Below, in pieces: positions 1-5,353 of a DNA stretch of 5,819 bases (positions within the stretch are counted from its first letter, which is position 1; the number at the start of each line of letters is the position of its first letter). The stretch comes from Porphyromonadaceae bacterium (GTDB lineage: Bacteria; Bacteroidota; Bacteroidia; Bacteroidales; CAMTPD01): contig DLYT01000045.1 in assembly GCA_003447595.1 (NCBI GenBank), positions 1,629 to 7,447 of the forward strand, written 5' to 3'. The position numbers and the translations under genes were made by a program. Below the pieces are notes generated by a model, which saw nothing but the letters and a program-made list of their open reading frames with translations, had not been told where the DNA came from and made no database searches.

Positions 1-428
1 ATGGCTTTAGCATGTTCTTTTACGAGTTGTTCGGCCTTGGCAATAGCGCCTTTCATACCTTCGGCTCCGGGTGTAAGTACAATATTTGCACCTAATGCTT
101 TGAGTAGGTTACGACGCTCCAGACTCATGGTTTCGGGCATCGTAAGTGTTAGTTTGTATCGTTTCGAAGCGCATACCATGGCTAGGCCAATTCCGGTATT
201 TCCGCTTGTGGGTTCTATGATTTCCATTCCGCACTTAAGGTCGCCCTTCTCTTCGGCATCTTCAATCATGGCCAAAGCGATGCGATCTTTTACACTTCCA
301 CCCGGATTGAAATATTCGAGTTTGGTTATTATCGATGCGGGAATGTTGTGTAGCTTTTCATAATTCGTTACTTCCAGCATCGGAGTGCGACCGATAAGCT
401 CGGTCAGTTTGTGGGCTATTTTTGTCAT
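1..428 (-). CDS. cysK: Cysteine synthase (O-acetylserine sulfhydrylase), N-terminal part, cut by the window edge
   Basis: This PLP enzyme makes L-cysteine from O-acetyl-L-serine and sulfide in the cytoplasm, the last step of sulfide assimilation. The first 142 codons are visible, running from the ATG at 428-426 off the left edge; family members are usually about 310-320 residues, so a little under half is present. The protein opens MTKIAHKLTELIGRTPMLEV, the usual family opening. It then shows NPGGSVKDR (around residues 38-46), whose Lys forms the Schiff base with PLP, and EPTSGNTGIGLAM (around 66-78), the substrate and phosphate loop. The PET-MSLERR-LL-ALGA stretch that follows is also typical. 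The start is chosen because the family motifs begin immediately after it. It lies 124 bp downstream of a cytoplasmic carbonic anhydrase gene on the same strand. The gap holds an inverted repeat and a promoter-like element, so independent regulation is plausible. A serine-dehydratase-type or cystathionine beta-synthase-like paralogue is less likely from the motif spellings. Confidence 0.95.
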   Translation of the reverse strand, partial: MTKIAHKLTELIGRTPMLEVTNYEKLHNIPASIITKLEYFNPGGSVKDRIALAMIEDAEEKGDLKCGMEIIEPTSGNTGIGLAMVCASKRYKLTLTMPETMSLERRNLLKALGANIVLTPGAEGMKGAIAKAEQLVKEHAKA

Positions 429-469
429 ACGTCACACTCTTGGTTTGTTTTTACTTCATATCACTATTA

Positions 470-499
470 GAATGAAACGACGTGGCTTCCGTTTCATTC
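470..499. repeat. Perfect 10-bp inverted repeat between the carbonic anhydrase and cysK
   Basis: The arms GAATGAAACG (470-479) and CGTTTCATTC (490-499) are exact reverse complements around a 10-base spacer. It lies 54 bp past the stop of the upstream anhydrase and about 40 bp before the cysK ATG. No T-run follows on either strand, which argues against a simple intrinsic terminator. A further AATGAAA half-site at 510-516 overlaps the candidate -7 box. Together these suggest an operator or leader hairpin for cysK; this is inference. Confidence 0.55.
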
Positions 500-512
500 C
501 GCAATCTACAAT

Positions 513-546
513 GAAATATAGAGATTCGCAACTAAAGCTCGACAAA
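513..546 (-). promoter_or_regulatory. Candidate cysK promoter (Bacteroidota type)
   Basis: Read on the minus strand, TATATTTC (513-520) matches the Bacteroides -7 consensus TAnnTTTG at all but the last base. TTTG (543-546) stands 22 bp upstream as a possible -33 element, somewhat wider than the usual spacing of about 19-20. It begins just after the stop codon of the upstream carbonic anhydrase and would give a cysK leader of roughly 80 bases that contains the inverted repeat. It is a consensus match by eye only. Confidence 0.35.
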
Positions 547-552
547 AATATA

Positions 553-1152
553 TTACTCGAAGAAACGTACCGATCCTGTTTTGAGACTGTAATAGGCTCC
601 TATCACGGCTAGTTCGCCTTTTTTGATTTGCTCTCTCACATACCTGTGCTTAGTGATACGGTGGATTTGTTTGGCTATATTCATGTGTATGGCTTCGTCG
701 AGTTTCTCGGGGTGTCCTACATAGGTTAGTAGTTCTTTTTGCAAGATGTGCATCAGCGTAGGAATCTTTCCGGGCAGCTTTTCGTTGGTAAGCGGACAGT
801 CAATAGCTCCAGATATACCGCCACATCCTTCGTGTCCGAGTACGATGATTAGTTTTATTCCGAGTGAATATATGGAGTAGTCGAGTGTGCCCATGGTAAG
901 ACTATCTCCTACTGTATTTCCTGCGGTGCGAATAACAAAGAGATCGCCAATCCCTTGGTCAAATATGAGTTCGACCGGTACACGGGAATCGGAACAACCG
1001 ATAATCGTAGCAAATGGGTTTTGCTTACGAGAGGTGCACAATAGTCGTTTGTAATCGTTTTGAAAGAATACGTTCTTACCTTCTACAAATCGCTGATTTC
1101 CTTCCTTTAATGCTTCGATAGCGTCTTGAGGTGTTTTAACTTTGCGTTTCAT
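553..1152 (-). CDS. Beta-class carbonic anhydrase, cytoplasmic
   Basis: This 199-residue protein should catalyse reversible hydration of CO2 to bicarbonate with a Zn2+ ion. The beta-class signature is complete: IGCSDSRVPVE with Cys53, Asp55 and Arg57, and GHEGCGG with His107 and Cys110. Cys53, His107 and Cys110 are the expected zinc ligands, and Asp55-Arg57 is the gating or activating dyad. Length is normal for the family. The N-terminus (MKRKVKTPQDAIEALKEGNQRF) has no signal peptide and goes straight into the family's first helix, which supports both the start and a cytoplasmic location. By eye it is roughly half identical to the lipoprotein anhydrase encoded at 1932-2660, nearly so across residues 47-80, so the two are paralogues. 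An intrinsic terminator upstream (1285-1327) implies its own promoter in the AT-rich 1153-1278 gap. cysK follows on the same strand. Some beta-family members hydrolyse COS or CS2 instead; the sequence alone cannot exclude this, but plain carbonic anhydrase is the default. Confidence 0.93.
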   Translation of the reverse strand: MKRKVKTPQDAIEALKEGNQRFVEGKNVFFQNDYKRLLCTSRKQNPFATIIGCSDSRVPVELIFDQGIGDLFVIRTAGNTVGDSLTMGTLDYSIYSLGIKLIIVLGHEGCGGISGAIDCPLTNEKLPGKIPTLMHILQKELLTYVGHPEKLDEAIHMNIAKQIHRITKHRYVREQIKKGELAVIGAYYSLKTGSVRFFE

Positions 1153-1211
1153 GCCTGTGTTCGTTTTTTACGACGTTTCGTTTTTTTGTTTTAAATAGAA
1201 CAATTCAAATG

Positions 1212-1219
1212 GAAATATA
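1212..1219 (-). promoter_or_regulatory. Candidate -7 element upstream of the cytoplasmic carbonic anhydrase
   Basis: Minus-strand TATATTTC matches TAnnTTTG at all but the last base and lies about 60 bp before the ATG, downstream of the terminator of the preceding gene. The same nine bases, CTATATTTC, occur upstream of cysK. No convincing TTTG -33 element is seen at the expected distance, so support is weak. Confidence 0.25.
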
Positions 1220-1278
1220 GTAAAAATAATTGACTCGTTTTTTATTCCTTTTTCTGAGATCGTGATCTGTAAGGATAT

Positions 1279-1327
1279 AAAAAAAGCGTTCTATGATCCT
1301 TTCTTTTGTAAAGAATCATAGAACGCT
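1279..1327 (-). terminator. Strong rho-independent terminator after the TlpA-like gene
   Basis: In the minus-strand transcript an 18-bp stem forms between 1327-1310 and 1302-1285, with one G-U pair and a 7-base loop (ACAAAAG). It is followed at once by a run of seven T (1285-1279, the first being the last base of the stem). It begins 22 bp after the TlpA-like stop codon. The plus-strand version has a C-A mismatch at the wobble position, so the structure is tuned for minus-strand transcription. It separates the envelope anhydrase-TlpA pair from the cytoplasmic anhydrase gene. Confidence 0.92.
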
Positions 1328-1349
1328 GATATGGTTTGCTGCCTTTGCA

Positions 1350-1862
1350 TTAATCGAGCAATTGGGCTAGCTTAGTAAGCAGTTGGTCAAACTCGGCATC
1401 GTTGAATCCGATGGATGTATAAACAACAACTCCGTTTTTATCAATGAGGTAATTGCGCGGAATGGTGTTTTTGGCAAACAACGAATAGATGCCTCTGGTT
1501 TTGTCGGGATAGATTGGGAAGGTAAAGCCTCGCTTGGTTGCAAATGCTTGTACTTCTGCTTCGCTGTGTTCACGACCAAATACCATGAGTTCGAAGTTGG
1601 GATTGTTTTTGTACTTGTCCCAGATCTGCTTCTGTATGTGTGGCAGCTCCTTTAAGCAGGGCGGACACCAGGTTGCAAATAGGGTGACTAATCGTACTTT
1701 CCCGTCGAACCTACTCGATGATATCTTTTTTCCGTTGTCTAACTCGATTGTGAACGAGGGCATTTTATCGCCTACGGCAAGTCCGTCTGCTGATTTGTCT
1801 TTTGCCATTGCCGGCATCAAAGTACCAACCAACAGCAGAGCCATCATGATTTTCTTGATCAT
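1350..1862 (-). CDS. Secreted TlpA/ResA-like thioredoxin-fold protein
   Basis: This is a 170-residue thiol-disulfide oxidoreductase of the TlpA/AhpC-TSA thioredoxin superfamily, expected to act in the periplasm. Residues 1-20 form a signal peptide: positive MIKK, a hydrophobic core, and cleavage after the AMA at 18-20. The mature part begins with the family's VGDKMPSFTIELDNGK stretch (30-45). The redox motif is WCPPC (Cys66, Cys69), and the cis-Pro loop is TIPRNYLID (Pro135). WCPPC is the reducing or exchange-type motif seen in Bacteroidota TlpA and ResA proteins. The start is fixed by the signal peptide. It lies 69 bp downstream of the lipoprotein carbonic anhydrase on the same strand with no terminator between, so the two are probably co-transcribed. 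A strong terminator follows 22 bp after its stop. No cytochrome-maturation genes are nearby, so the partner is unknown; general periplasmic disulfide reduction or oxidative-stress repair are guesses. Confidence 0.9.
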   Translation of the reverse strand: MIKKIMMALLLVGTLMPAMAKDKSADGLAVGDKMPSFTIELDNGKKISSSRFDGKVRLVTLFATWCPPCLKELPHIQKQIWDKYKNNPNFELMVFGREHSEAEVQAFATKRGFTFPIYPDKTRGIYSLFAKNTIPRNYLIDKNGVVVYTSIGFNDAEFDQLLTKLAQLLD

Positions 1863-1931
1863 TGTATGTCTATATTAAAGGTTTCTATCGTTTCTTATGT
1901 ATAGATGCGGCGTGCCCAACTGCTTCCTCAA

Positions 1932-2660
1932 TTAGTTGATAAATGCTACTTCACCCGATTGTACATCGTAGTATGCGCCTACCACTTTTACCTTACCTTG
2001 AGCGATAAGTTCTTTTACGTGATCTGCTTCGCTGATGCGCGCTACTTGCGTATGTACATTGGCATGGATTGCTTCATCGAGCTTGTCGCTTTTACCTACG
2101 TAATCTTTTACGTCTTCGCGTAGAGAAGAAATCAGTTCGCCTACTTTTCCTACATGGTGCTCATGGCCTTCACCTTCGCATGTTGCGATTGCTCCGGTGA
2201 TACCGCCACAACTTTCGTGGCCTAATACTACGATTAGCTTTACGCCTAGGTGGTCGATCGAATAGTCGAGACTTCCCATTACCATGTCGTCATTTACAGA
2301 GTTACCTGCGGTACGAATCACAAAGATATCGCCTACTCCTTGGTCGAAGATCAACTCTACCGGTACGCGAGAGTCTGAACAGCCAATTACGGTTGCAAAC
2401 GGATGTTGCTCCGGTGCTGTTTCTTCTACACGCTTGTGATCGTGATGTGGAAACACGTTGGTTTCGCTTACAAAACGCTTGTTTCCTTCGGCCAACTGTT
2501 GCAACGCTTGCTCGGGTGTTTCAACAACTGTTTCGACAAATACAGCTTTTGTTACCTCTTTGCTCTCTTCATTCTTTTGGTTTTGAGCACAACCACACAT
2601 TGCAATGGCTAAAGTTAACGCAAATAACGTTACTTCCATTGCACCAAACAACTTTTTCAT
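1932..2660 (-). CDS. Beta-class carbonic anhydrase, lipoprotein of the cell envelope
   Basis: This is a 242-residue beta-carbonic anhydrase with an export signal, so CO2/bicarbonate interconversion is expected outside the inner membrane. Residues 1-24 are a lipoprotein-type signal: MKK, hydrophobic core, then IAMCGCAQ. Cys24 (preceded by Gly) is the more likely lipidated residue, Cys22 the alternative. A polar linker (25-47) leads into the catalytic domain. The zinc and active-site residues are Cys94, Asp96 and Arg98 (GCSDSRVP) plus His148 and Cys151 (GHESCGG). Two His-rich patches, PHHDH (71-75) and EGHEHH (164-169), are absent from the cytoplasmic paralogue and could help hold zinc. The EE pair just after the lipidated Cys region resembles, but does not clearly match, Bacteroidota surface-export signals, so periplasmic versus surface location is open. 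It is likely first in a two-gene unit with the TlpA-like gene. A perfect TAnnTTTG element lies about 38 bp before the ATG. Confidence 0.92.
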   Translation of the reverse strand: MKKLFGAMEVTLFALTLAIAMCGCAQNQKNEESKEVTKAVFVETVVETPEQALQQLAEGNKRFVSETNVFPHHDHKRVEETAPEQHPFATVIGCSDSRVPVELIFDQGVGDIFVIRTAGNSVNDDMVMGSLDYSIDHLGVKLIVVLGHESCGGITGAIATCEGEGHEHHVGKVGELISSLREDVKDYVGKSDKLDEAIHANVHTQVARISEADHVKELIAQGKVKVVGAYYDVQSGEVAFIN

Positions 2661-2697
2661 TTTGTACTAACGATTATATTTACCTGGAAAAACGGTG

Positions 2698-2724
2698 CAA
2701 ATTTATACGAATTATGTTTTCAAA
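2698..2724 (-). promoter_or_regulatory. Candidate promoter of the lipoprotein carbonic anhydrase unit
   Basis: Minus-strand TAAATTTG (2698-2705) is an exact match to the Bacteroides -7 consensus TAnnTTTG. A TTTG (2721-2724) lies 15 bp upstream, closer than the usual 19-20, so only the -7 box is well supported. The implied leader is about 30-35 bases before the ATG at 2660. Confidence 0.45.
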
Positions 2725-2886
2725 CATCTTTTTTGTTTTAAAATATTTGTTTCAGAAGCCTTATTTTAAGAGTTTAACTATGGTTAAAATAGACGCAACA
2801 ACGCTTTCGTTTTTTAATATTAACCGTTTAGCTTCTTCAAAATCACAATAAATCAAAACCATTAATCTAATATCTGTCAGACATTT

Positions 2887-2894
2887 TATATTTG
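2887..2894 (+). promoter_or_regulatory. Candidate -7 element for the outer membrane protein gene
   Basis: TATATTTG is an exact match to TAnnTTTG on the plus strand. It would give a leader of about 105-110 bases before the ATG at 3008, longer than for the neighbouring genes. No clear TTTG -33 element is visible upstream. Confidence 0.35.
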
Positions 2895-3007
2895 CAACCA
2901 TTGACCGTAAGTATATAATCAAATTTAATTTTAACCAAACTCTGTATATGCTTTTCAATCCAAGCAGGAATATATCGAAGCGTATGCAGGGGCTAATGAA
3001 TGACAAA

Positions 3008-3466
3008 ATGAAAAAGATTTTTATTGCACTGTTGTTAATGGTGGCTGTAGGAAGTGTAAGTGCTCAATCTTACAAATGGAGTATTGGTGCGAATTTAGGA
3101 CCATCGATGGGTGCTTCTGTGAAGTATAACTTTGATCGCAACAGCTCTTTTGAAGGTATTGCTGCGTACAACATTCAGCACAATGGCCCTATGTTCTCAT
3201 TCTTGTACGAATACAATGTTGACTTGGTCGACTGCTTGAGAATGTATATGGGGGGTGGTTTGAATATCGGAGCTCTTCACGTGCGCAAGTATCACCACTA
3301 CGGATCGGATGCTGATTTCGCAATTGGTATCAGCCCAATCATCGGTCTTGAGTACAACTTCAAGCAAGCGCCAATCTCGTTTGCATTTGACTACAAGCCT
3401 GCAATCAACTTTACAACTTGTAAGTTATGGAATGATGTAGCGTTTAAACTTCGCTTCAGATTCTAA
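3008..3466 (+). CDS. Small outer membrane beta-barrel protein, function unknown
   Basis: This 152-residue precursor has a clear signal peptide: MKK, hydrophobic core FIALLLMVAV, then GSVSA with cleavage expected before Gln20. The mature part, about 133 residues, is made of alternating polar and hydrophobic stretches rich in Gly and aromatic residues, for example YKWSIGANLG (22-31), RMYMGGGLNIGAL (78-90) and FAIGISPIIGLEYNF (104-118). It ends VAFKLRFRF with the C-terminal Phe typical of barrels inserted by the BAM complex. The size suits a barrel of about eight strands, as in the OmpA-like or porin-family barrels common in Bacteroidota. No OmpA peptidoglycan-binding domain is present. The frame is open upstream to an ATG at 2948, and another in-frame ATG is at 2996, but 3008 is chosen because the signal peptide begins there. 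It is the only plus-strand gene of the window and is monocistronic, closed by the terminator at 3495-3538. Ligand or role cannot be inferred. Confidence 0.85.
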   Translation: MKKIFIALLLMVAVGSVSAQSYKWSIGANLGPSMGASVKYNFDRNSSFEGIAAYNIQHNGPMFSFLYEYNVDLVDCLRMYMGGGLNIGALHVRKYHHYGSDADFAIGISPIIGLEYNFKQAPISFAFDYKPAINFTTCKLWNDVAFKLRFRF

Positions 3467-3494
3467 TTTGTCTATACAGGCTCAATCTTACATA

Positions 3495-3538
3495 AAAAAG
3501 GTTGTCTCATGGTACTTATTTACCGAGACAACCTTTTT
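3495..3538. terminator. Bidirectional rho-independent terminator between convergent genes
   Basis: A 14-bp perfect stem pairs AAAAAGGTTGTCTC (3495-3508) with GAGACAACCTTTTT (3525-3538). A smaller GGTA/TACC stem sits inside the loop. The T-run at 3534-3538 serves plus-strand transcripts from the outer membrane protein gene, which stops 28 bp before. The A-run at 3494-3499 gives a T-run on the minus strand for the small membrane protein unit, whose last stop is at 3609. Confidence 0.92.
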
Positions 3539-3608
3539 CTATTTGTATCCTTTATACGTCTTGTTTGCTACAAGGTCGCTTTGATATCATTTTATGATCG
3601 CAATATGA

Positions 3609-3875
3609 TCAGATCTTTCCGAAAATAAATCGGATAACCTTGTAAAACAACCACCACATCAGGCAAAACAAAGCAAAGCAGATGATAACCGATAAGATGA
3701 TAGGCACTCCAAAACCAAAAGAGAGTGTAAAGGCTGTTCCGCTGAAGAAATCAAACGGGTTGAGACTGCTCCAATTGAATGTTTCGGTAGTTGGCCCTGT
3801 TGCGTAGCTTGCGGCCGAGAGTGCTCCGAGCGAACAAAGCAGCGACAGAATGATCGGTCCTTCTTTACGTTTCAT
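3609..3875 (-). CDS. Small membrane protein of unknown function
   Basis: This 88-residue protein belongs to no family recognised here. Residues 7-25 are hydrophobic after a charged MKRKEG start and end in ASYA, so they may be a cleavable signal peptide or a first membrane segment. Residues 28-50 form a polar, Phe- and Ser-rich external stretch (TGPTTETFNWSSLNPFDFF). Residues 54-84 form a long, very hydrophobic segment with a WW pair and a basic end (YKVIRFIFGKI), giving a likely inner-membrane anchor with the C-terminus in the cytoplasm. The start lies 39 bp after the stop of the HAD phosphatase gene on the same strand with no terminator between, so it is probably the second gene of that unit. 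The downstream side ends at the bidirectional terminator. The sequence is protein-like (signal, linker, membrane segment), which supports a real gene despite its size. Whether it assists the phosphatase is unknown. Confidence 0.68.
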   Translation of the reverse strand: MKRKEGPIILSLLCSLGALSAASYATGPTTETFNWSSLNPFDFFSGTAFTLSFGFGVPIILSVIICFALFCLMWWLFYKVIRFIFGKI

Positions 3876-3914
3876 TGTGTGTTATGTGTTTGCTTGTTGT
3901 TACAAAAGAGTTTG

Positions 3915-4727
3915 TTATAGAATAAAGCGCTCCACTACGTGAGCTACGCCGTCTTCTTCGTTTGACAACGTAATGAAGTCTGACACTTCTTTTACGGCAT
4001 CTTGTGCATTTGCCATGGCTACGCCAAATCCTGCAAAGCGAATCATCGATAAGTCGTTGAATCCATCGCCACAAGCCATCATATCTTCTTTATCCATTTT
4101 GAGGTGATCGAGAAGTTTTTGTAGCGAGTAGGCTTTGTCAATGTTTTGCGGCATCAACTCGAGGAAGAAAGGTTCTGAACGATAGATGTTCATCTGATGC
4201 CCAAAGCTGTGCTTCATCTTTTCTTCGAGGTGTACCAATTGCTCGCTGTCTCCAACGATCAAACATTTTGGTACCGGACGGCTTACCGTATCCACAAAGC
4301 TTGAAACCTCTTTTACCGGCATTTTGTTCAGAAATGCCTCTTTAGCTACGTACTGATCGTCGCCATTCTCGGTAAGAATGTACTCGTTGTCGTACGAAAG
4401 AATGGTTACTCCGTGTTGAGCGGCCGTATTATATAATTCGGGAATTACTTCGGTAGGAAGCACCGATTCGTAGATCGTTTCTTTGGTAGTATAGTTGATG
4501 ATTTGTCCGCCGTTGAACGACAAGATATAACCGCCAAACTTATCAAGCTCCAATTCTTCGGCTAGTGGTACAATCCCGTAAGTAGGGCGACCCGATGCCA
4601 AAACCACCTTTACACCTTGGCGCTGAGCCTCCATTAAGGCTTCTTTATTACGTGGAGTAATTTCCTTTTTCGAGTTGGTTAGTGTTCCGTCTAGATCAAG
4701 AACAATTACTTTAAAGTCTTTTTTCAT
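3915..4727 (-). CDS. Cof-type HAD-IIB family phosphatase
   Basis: This is a 270-residue cytoplasmic hydrolase of the haloacid dehalogenase superfamily, Cof/YbjI-type subfamily IIB, which dephosphorylates sugar phosphates or related small metabolites. All four catalytic motifs are visible. Motif I is VLDLDGTLTNS, with Asp11 as nucleophile and Asp13 as general acid/base. Motif II is VVLASGRP, with Ser45. Motif III is the Lys of NIDKAYSLQKLL (Lys198). Motif IV is ACGDGFNDLSMI, with Asp221 and Asp225 holding Mg2+. The alpha/beta cap of type C2B lies between motifs II and III (around residues 80-190), where substrate choice is made, so the exact substrate cannot be read from the core motifs. The length of about 270 is standard. 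A small membrane protein gene follows after 39 bp and is probably co-transcribed. Its upstream gap holds an 11-bp palindrome (4799-4809) that may be a regulatory site. Confidence 0.93.
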   Translation of the reverse strand: MKKDFKVIVLDLDGTLTNSKKEITPRNKEALMEAQRQGVKVVLASGRPTYGIVPLAEELELDKFGGYILSFNGGQIINYTTKETIYESVLPTEVIPELYNTAAQHGVTILSYDNEYILTENGDDQYVAKEAFLNKMPVKEVSSFVDTVSRPVPKCLIVGDSEQLVHLEEKMKHSFGHQMNIYRSEPFFLELMPQNIDKAYSLQKLLDHLKMDKEDMMACGDGFNDLSMIRFAGFGVAMANAQDAVKEVSDFITLSNEEDGVAHVVERFIL

Positions 4728-4798
4728 GTGCTAATTCTACAATATTATCTTCTTGTATTCTGCTGCGAAGCTACAACAAAATGCACAAATAGAAGCTA

Positions 4799-4809
4799 TT
4801 GCAATGCAA
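4799..4809. promoter_or_regulatory. Palindrome TTGCAATGCAA upstream of the HAD phosphatase gene
   Basis: TTGCA-A-TGCAA is a perfect odd palindrome in the 133-bp gap between the ABM lipoprotein gene and the phosphatase gene, about 70 bp before the phosphatase ATG. On the minus strand it is followed closely by TCTATTTG (4787-4794), one mismatch from the TAnnTTTG -7 box. This placement would suit an operator, but a chance palindrome of this size is quite possible. Confidence 0.25.
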
Positions 4810-4860
4810 CTGTTTCGTCCGTTTTTGGAATTGTTATAAGATCTCGACGCTACACCGTGG

Positions 4861-5277
4861 TTACTCGTTTACCGCAGGACAAACGTAAATCTCGTCTTTC
4901 TTGACTACAAACTCCGGATCTACCATTTCTTTTACCTCTTGCAAATGAAGCTGCAAGTGCGGGGTATCCATATGTTTTCGATGCTCGGACTTGTTTTTCC
5001 AAGTTTCGGCAATAAAGAATATCGTACTGTCTCCATACGACTGATACATACCATAGTCGATACAACCGGGCTCGAGCAACGTTCCCACTTTGCACTTCTC
5101 AAACGATTCTCTAAAGGCTGTAACAAATTCCGGTTTTACTTTCTTTGTAATGTTCATGACTAACAAGAGTGAATCCTTTGCCGGATGCGTTTCTGATTGT
5201 GTTTGTAAAGTTGTTTTACTTTCACAAGATGCTAATACGAATAACCCTAAAGCGGCTGTTAAGCAAGTGTTTTTCAT
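4861..5277 (-). CDS. Lipoprotein with an antibiotic-biosynthesis-monooxygenase (ABM, YgiN-like) domain
   Basis: This is a 138-residue precursor. Residues 1-18 are a lipoprotein signal (MKNTCLTAALGLFVLASC) with lipobox LASC, making Cys18 the lipidated residue. After a polar linker (19-35), residues 36-125 form a ferredoxin-like ABM domain: LLLVMNITKKVKPEFVTAFRE, then LLEPGCIDYGMYQS with the family's EPGC (69-72), then IFFIAETWKNKSEHRKHMDTPH with ETW (91-93) and His102. Relatives such as YgiN act on quinols or other small aromatics or are heme-binding; many have no proven activity. Cytoplasmic relatives are about 95-110 residues, so the envelope-anchored form is a variant. The frame is open upstream to 5346, but the ATG at 5277 is chosen because the lipoprotein signal starts there. 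It is transcribed alone: tandem terminators lie upstream and a 133-bp gap follows. A role in envelope quinone or redox balance is only a guess. Confidence 0.85.
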   Translation of the reverse strand: MKNTCLTAALGLFVLASCESKTTLQTQSETHPAKDSLLLVMNITKKVKPEFVTAFRESFEKCKVGTLLEPGCIDYGMYQSYGDSTIFFIAETWKNKSEHRKHMDTPHLQLHLQEVKEMVDPEFVVKKDEIYVCPAVNE

Positions 5278-5353
5278 AGAAGAATGTATATTAAATAGTA
5301 AATAAGGTTCTTCGCTTAAGTACATGAGAACAACACATTTACTCAAGACAAGA

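Larger units (their letters stand above)
2661..3007. other. Divergent intergenic region, 347 bp, AT-rich
   Basis: This gap lies between the minus-strand lipoprotein anhydrase and the plus-strand outer membrane protein. It holds a candidate promoter facing each gene (2698-2724 and 2887-2894), several GTTAA-type motifs and a 10-bp palindrome TTAATATTAA near 2815-2825. The open frames crossing it are not convincing: the plus-strand one is the tail of a frame antisense to the anhydrase, the minus-strand one has atypical AT-rich composition. No RNA gene was recognised. Confidence 0.7.

Noticed and set aside
1..363. A 120-codon plus-strand open frame
   Set aside because: It is antisense to cysK, whose minus-strand translation contains the PLP-Lys and TSGNTG motifs; the plus-strand product is low-complexity and family-free.
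470..499. The inverted repeat before cysK as a rho-independent terminator
   Set aside because: Neither side is followed by a T-run and the stem is not GC-rich, unlike the clear terminators elsewhere in this window.
385..612. A 75-codon plus-strand open frame across the cysK-anhydrase gap
   Set aside because: It overlaps coding sequence of both minus-strand genes and its product shows no recognisable features; the inverted repeat inside it explains its MKRRG and FRFIP parts.
553..2660. A single operon running from the lipoprotein anhydrase through TlpA and the cytoplasmic anhydrase to cysK
   Set aside because: An 18-bp terminator stem with a T-run sits at 1279-1327 between the TlpA-like gene and the cytoplasmic anhydrase, so at least two transcription units are expected.
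2393..2851. A 152-codon plus-strand open frame
   Set aside because: Most of it is antisense to the lipoprotein carbonic anhydrase and the rest is AT-rich intergenic DNA; the product is Phe/Leu-rich with no domain.
2761..3006. An 81-codon minus-strand open frame in the divergent gap
   Set aside because: It overlaps the candidate promoter and leader of the outer membrane protein gene, has the composition of random AT-rich DNA and no recognisable motif.
3593..3610. Direct repeat TATGATC (3593-3599 and 3604-3610)
   Set aside because: Two 7-base copies 11 bp apart in AT-rich sequence overlapping a stop codon; too short to separate from chance, with no third copy.
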